Under the pieces are notes generated by a model, which was not told the DNA's origin, searched no databases, and saw only the letters and a program-made list of their open reading frames with translations. From Actinomycetes bacterium (GTDB taxonomy: Bacteria > Actinomycetota > Acidimicrobiia > Acidimicrobiales > Palsa-688): a DNA stretch of 8,829 nt. Of this stretch, positions 6,065 through 8,829 are shown piece by piece. A program made the position numbers and the translations under genes. The DNA lies in NCBI GenBank assembly GCA_021821705.1, contig JAKACE010000050.1:1-8829 (forward strand). The letters run 5' to 3'. Position 1 is the first letter of the stretch. The number at the start of each line of letters is the position of its first letter.

Positions 6065-8056
6065 TCAGTTTGCGAGCGCGGAGGCAGCACCTAAGGCAGA
6101 GGTGTACGAGTTGGCCGCAACCGCCCGTCCCTCGGCGTCCACCAGCCGTAGCTGCACCACCACAGCCCCGCAGGCAAGCTCCTTTGCCGCCTGTGCCGCC
6201 ACCCCTGCCTCCATCCCGGGCCCGCCAGGCAGCCGGAACGTCAGCCGCCCCACATAGGTCACTGCCCGAGCCGCCACCTGCCCGGTGAAGGAGACCTCCC
6301 GGCCGCCTCCCGGCCAAGAAACCGAGGCGGTCACGACGGCGCCGTCGACGGCGTGGGCAGTCTCGTTGACGACGTGCAGCGCCAGTTGCACCGACGACCC
6401 CGGGCCGTACGCCGGTGCCGGCCATTCGGCGGCTACCAGCACCTGCCCGCACGACGACAGCACCTCGGCCGCAGTAGCAGCGTCGAGCGGGAACGACCGT
6501 CCAACCCTCACCAGGAAGCCGCCGGCGGGGTGCATTCGCAACTTACGGGTCTCTTCCAGCCCGCGACGCAACCATCCCGGGCCAGTGCCCTGCATGAGGT
6601 CGAACACCGGGAAGCGGGCGGACGCCGGCCAGAGCGAGGCGGAACGGGCCAGGCCGCGGCCCCCGGACCGGCTCGGGCGCGCCGCCGGCGGCACGGTGGG
6701 CCGGGAACGGTCCGCACGCTCGAGGGCGCGGTGCACGCTCGTGACAAGAGACCGGGAAAGGCGGCGCCTGGCTCCCACGGCTCGCTTCCAGACGGGCCGT
6801 AGCCGCTCCGTCTCGCCCGCCATTGCACCGTCGAGGCAGCTGGCAGGCCCCCAAGCGACGATGCTCGGATGGTGCCCGAGCAGATGGACCAGTTCGCCAG
6901 CCTGGCGCACGGCCTGCTGGCGCGAGCGGCGTGACCCCGAGACGAGCGGCAGGTCCTGGAGCACGAGCAACCCGGACCTGTCTGCCGCCTCGTAGAACTC
7001 CGGGCCGGCGACGTTGCCTCGCGGCCGCACGGCGTTGAAACCGGCAGCCAGCAGGGCACGGACCTCGCCGGCCTCGTCCCCGCCCAGGAGGCCCACCCCG
7101 CCGCCAGGGCCGGCCCCGGCCCCGGGAGCGATCTCGGCCGCCATCAGGAACACCGGCACTGCGTTGACGGACCAGCGCATGTCCTGGGCCCGCACCTGGC
7201 GGAGGCCGGTGAGGCGTTCGGCGCGGTCGCTGGCCTCCCCGCCGCAGAGGACCTTTACGGCCACACGGTACAAGGGCTGGTCCCCGGTACCAGCCGGCCA
7301 CCACAGCTCGGGCTCCTCCACCTCCACCCGCCAGTGCAGACGGTTGAGGCCCGGTGCCAGGGGGTGCGTGCGTCGGGTCGATGCCACCGTTGTGCGGGTA
7401 CTTTCGAGGGCGATGTCGGTCACCACGTCCGCTGACAGGCTCTGCGAGCAGTCGACGACAGCCGAAACGGCCAGCACCGCTCGCTGGGAGCCTGCGTGCT
7501 GGCACGCGAGCCTCAACGAGCGCAGGCGGGCCGGGCCCGTGGAGACAACCTGCACGGGGCCCCATACCCCCGCATGGTTGGCCCCGGCGGAGCCGGTGTC
7601 GCCCCACACGCCGCACAGGCCGGCTCCCGCCATGGGGGCCGTGGAGGCGGGGCTGCGCACCTCCATGGCCACGACGTGGTCGATGTCCCTCGTCAGCAGC
7701 TCGGTGACCTCGAAGGTGTGCGGGAAGAACCATCCCTCGGCATCGCCGAGGTAGCTGCCGTCCAGCCAGATGTCGGCCTCGTAGAAGACCCGGTCGGCCA
7801 CCAGCCAGGCCCGCCTTCCCGGTCCCAGCGGCGCCGCCTCGAAGCGCCTCCTGTACAGGACCGGGCCCTCGGACAGCCCGGGACCGGCGGTGGCGCGCCA
7901 GCTGCCGGGGATCTCGACCGGGCTCCAAAGAGCGTCGTCGTAGCCGGCCAGCGGCGCCTCACGGCGCAGTTCGTCGTCGGCCTGCGCCGCCACCCAGCGG
8001 CCACCCAGGTCGGCCAGCAACGCTGGTGCGCCCCCGGAGGGGCTGCTTGGCGGCAT
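6065..8056 (-). CDS. Glycoside hydrolase family 2-like protein, apparently lacking catalytic glutamates
   Basis: The 663-residue product has the GH2 (beta-mannosidase/beta-galactosidase) architecture. Residues about 12-175 form the N-terminal sugar-binding jelly roll (LGGRW, LYRRRFEA, ADIWLDGSYLGDAEGWFFP, HAGVWGPVQV). Residues about 176-285 are Ig-like, ending with ELWWPAGTGDQPLYRVAV. A TIM-barrel-like part follows from about 285 (GLRQVR, VPVFLMAAEI, LLAAGFNAVRPRG, FYEAADRSGLLVLQDLP, LLGHHPSIVAWG). A beta-sandwich (about 550-610, LALHVVNETAHAVDGA) ends it. In active enzymes HPSI--W is followed by a GNNE or GNE acid/base; here it reads GPASCLDG (403-410). The nucleophile SEFG is replaced by FDLM (485-488) and the barrel's second half is shortened. 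It is therefore probably a non-catalytic sugar-binding or scaffold protein (inference). No signal peptide is seen. I chose ATG 8056; a GTG at 8155 would overlap the divergent ATPase gene and adds 33 low-complexity residues. It heads a tight operon with the SCP2-like and DUF2510 genes. Confidence 0.8.
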   Translation of the reverse strand: MPPSSPSGGAPALLADLGGRWVAAQADDELRREAPLAGYDDALWSPVEIPGSWRATAGPGLSEGPVLYRRRFEAAPLGPGRRAWLVADRVFYEADIWLDGSYLGDAEGWFFPHTFEVTELLTRDIDHVVAMEVRSPASTAPMAGAGLCGVWGDTGSAGANHAGVWGPVQVVSTGPARLRSLRLACQHAGSQRAVLAVSAVVDCSQSLSADVVTDIALESTRTTVASTRRTHPLAPGLNRLHWRVEVEEPELWWPAGTGDQPLYRVAVKVLCGGEASDRAERLTGLRQVRAQDMRWSVNAVPVFLMAAEIAPGAGAGPGGGVGLLGGDEAGEVRALLAAGFNAVRPRGNVAGPEFYEAADRSGLLVLQDLPLVSGSRRSRQQAVRQAGELVHLLGHHPSIVAWGPASCLDGAMAGETERLRPVWKRAVGARRRLSRSLVTSVHRALERADRSRPTVPPAARPSRSGGRGLARSASLWPASARFPVFDLMQGTGPGWLRRGLEETRKLRMHPAGGFLVRVGRSFPLDAATAAEVLSSCGQVLVAAEWPAPAYGPGSSVQLALHVVNETAHAVDGAVVTASVSWPGGGREVSFTGQVAARAVTYVGRLTFRLPGGPGMEAGVAAQAAKELACGAVVVQLRLVDAEGRAVAANSYTSALGAASALAN

Positions 8057-8088
8057 GACAACGATGGGTACAAAGGTAGCTTTTGTAG
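8057..8088. promoter_or_regulatory. Bidirectional promoter/operator with AT-rich inverted repeat
   Basis: Only 32 bases separate the two divergent start codons. Within them TACAAAGGTAGCTTTTGTA (8069-8087) is an imperfect inverted repeat, TACAAA-N7-TTTGTA, in an AT-rich island amid GC-rich DNA. TAGCTT (8077-8082) on the plus strand and TACCTT (8078-8073) on the minus strand both fit TANNNT -10 elements and share their TA. The first would start transcription at the A of ATG 8089 (leaderless), the second near 8066, ten bases before ATG 8056. A shared promoter that one regulator could control is the natural reading, from pattern only. Confidence 0.45.
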
Positions 8089-8829
8089 ATGGCCAAGCCC
8101 CCCTCCCCCAAGCCCACGACCCTCGCCGAGCTGCGGCTCTCGGGTTGGCGCCCACGCTCGGTAAAAGAGGAGCTCAGATCCAACGCCGCGGCCCGGGTCG
8201 CAGCCGGCCGTCCGGTGGTCGAAGGCCTCGTCGGTTACGGGGACAGCGTGCTGCCGGCTGTCGAGAACGCCCTGCTGGCGGGTCACGACATCGTCTTCCT
8301 GGGCGAGAGGGGCCAGGGCAAGACGCGCCTCATGCGGGGCCTGGTCGAGCTTCTCGACGAGTGGCTGCCCGTGGTGGCCGGCTCGGAGGTGCTCGACGAT
8401 CCCTTCGCCCCCATCTCCCGCCACGGCAGGGACATGCTCGAGCGCCACGGGGACGGCTGCCCGGTCGAGTGGGCCCACAGATCCGACCGGTTCTCGGAGA
8501 AGCTGGCCACGCCGGACACCTCGATAGCCGACCTGATCGGCGAGGTCGACCCGGTCAAGGTGGCCGAGGGCCGCTACCTGTCTGACGAGCTCACCCTCCA
8601 CTACGGCCTGGTGCCGAGGACGAACCGCGGCATATTCGCCATAAACGAACTGCCGGATCTGGCCGAACGCATCCAGGTCGGCCTGCTGAACGTGCTCGAG
8701 GAACGCGACGTCCAGGTGCGCGGCTACAAGGTCCGCCTGCCGCTCGACGTCATGCTGGTGGCGTCGGCCAACCCCGAGGACTACACGAGCCGGGGCCGGA
8801 TAATCACCCCGCTGAAGGACCGCTTCGGC
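8089..8829 (+). CDS. ChlI/MoxR-like AAA+ ATPase, N-terminal part (runs off window)
   Basis: An open frame from ATG 8089 continues without a stop through 8829, giving 247 residues. It is an AAA+ ATPase of the magnesium-chelatase ChlI/MoxR group, closest in pattern to the mycobacterial Rv0958 family (annotated as possible magnesium chelatase, not known to make chlorophyll). Walker A is GERGQGKT at residues 72-79. The Walker B region is GIFAINELPDLAERIQ at 181-196, with Asn186-Glu187 where most AAA+ proteins have Asp-Glu; as I recall, INELPDL is usual in this family. Sensor 1 lies in LVASANPEDY (223-232, Asn228), and the segment IITPLKDRFG (238-247) precedes the missing sensor 2 and lid. MoxR-type ATPases usually act as chaperones or remodellers with a von Willebrand factor A partner encoded next to them; that partner would lie beyond the window. 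AAAGG (8072-8076) is a weak, distant ribosome binding site, and a leaderless transcript is possible. It is divergent from the GH2-like operon. Confidence 0.88.
   Translation, partial: MAKPPSPKPTTLAELRLSGWRPRSVKEELRSNAAARVAAGRPVVEGLVGYGDSVLPAVENALLAGHDIVFLGERGQGKTRLMRGLVELLDEWLPVVAGSEVLDDPFAPISRHGRDMLERHGDGCPVEWAHRSDRFSEKLATPDTSIADLIGEVDPVKVAEGRYLSDELTLHYGLVPRTNRGIFAINELPDLAERIQVGLLNVLEERDVQVRGYKVRLPLDVMLVASANPEDYTSRGRIITPLKDRFG

Noticed and set aside
6543..7928. A 461-codon open frame on the minus strand overlapping the GH2-like gene in another frame
   Set aside because: Its product is Arg/Gly/Pro-rich low complexity, whereas the chosen frame carries GH2 motifs across its whole length.
5663..8056. 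A classical sugar utilisation operon (glycosidase with transporter and regulator)
   Set aside because: No transporter, sugar-binding lipoprotein, LacI/GntR regulator or sugar kinase is present, and the GH2-like protein lacks its catalytic residues, so a catabolic role is not supported.
8057..8155. N-terminal extension of the GH2-like protein from a GTG at 8155
   Set aside because: The extra 33 residues are low-complexity, would overlap the start of the divergent ATPase gene, and precede the first GH2-like segment, which already fits well from ATG 8056.
7496..8164. A plus-strand open frame covering the divergent intergenic region
   Set aside because: It is antisense to the GH2-like gene and overlaps the start of the ATPase in a different frame; no motif supports it.

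Overview
The window is high-G+C bacterial DNA with dense, short-spaced genes, GTG starts alongside ATG, and actinobacterial signature families (a DUF2510 membrane protein and a ChlI/MoxR-like ATPase of the mycobacterial Rv0958 type). I infer Actinomycetota, possibly an Acidimicrobiia-like lineage; the class-level guess rests on general resemblance only.

Left part (1-4301) is core carbon metabolism. The 3' end of folD is followed, nearly abutting or overlapping, by metF, so both one-carbon folate enzymes are read together on the plus strand. A convergent minus-strand gene for a beta-class DNA methyltransferase comes next, with a hairpin between the two stop codons. The methyltransferase is divergent from icd (E. 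coli-type NADP isocitrate dehydrogenase), which is followed 19 bases later by mdh (malate dehydrogenase). icd and mdh form a TCA-cycle pair and are probably one operon.

Middle part (4302-4774) holds an intergenic stretch with an 18-base-period direct repeat and three inverted repeats, a small acidic 71-residue protein gene on the minus strand with a strong ribosome binding site, and its candidate promoter region.

Right part (4775-8829) is a divergent arrangement. On the minus strand are three tightly packed genes, transcribed in this order: a 663-residue protein with the fold signature of glycoside hydrolase family 2 (beta-mannosidase-like) that appears to lack both catalytic glutamates; a 129-residue SCP2-like lipid-binding protein; and a DUF2510 single-pass membrane protein. 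On the plus strand, starting only 32 bases from the first of these, is a ChlI/MoxR-like AAA+ ATPase that runs off the window end. The 32-base gap contains an AT-rich inverted repeat (TACAAA-N7-TTTGTA), a good candidate for a shared bidirectional promoter or operator. This divergent locus, with its apparently inactive glycosidase-like protein, is the least ordinary part of the window. No tRNA, rRNA, CRISPR array, transposase or phage gene was seen.
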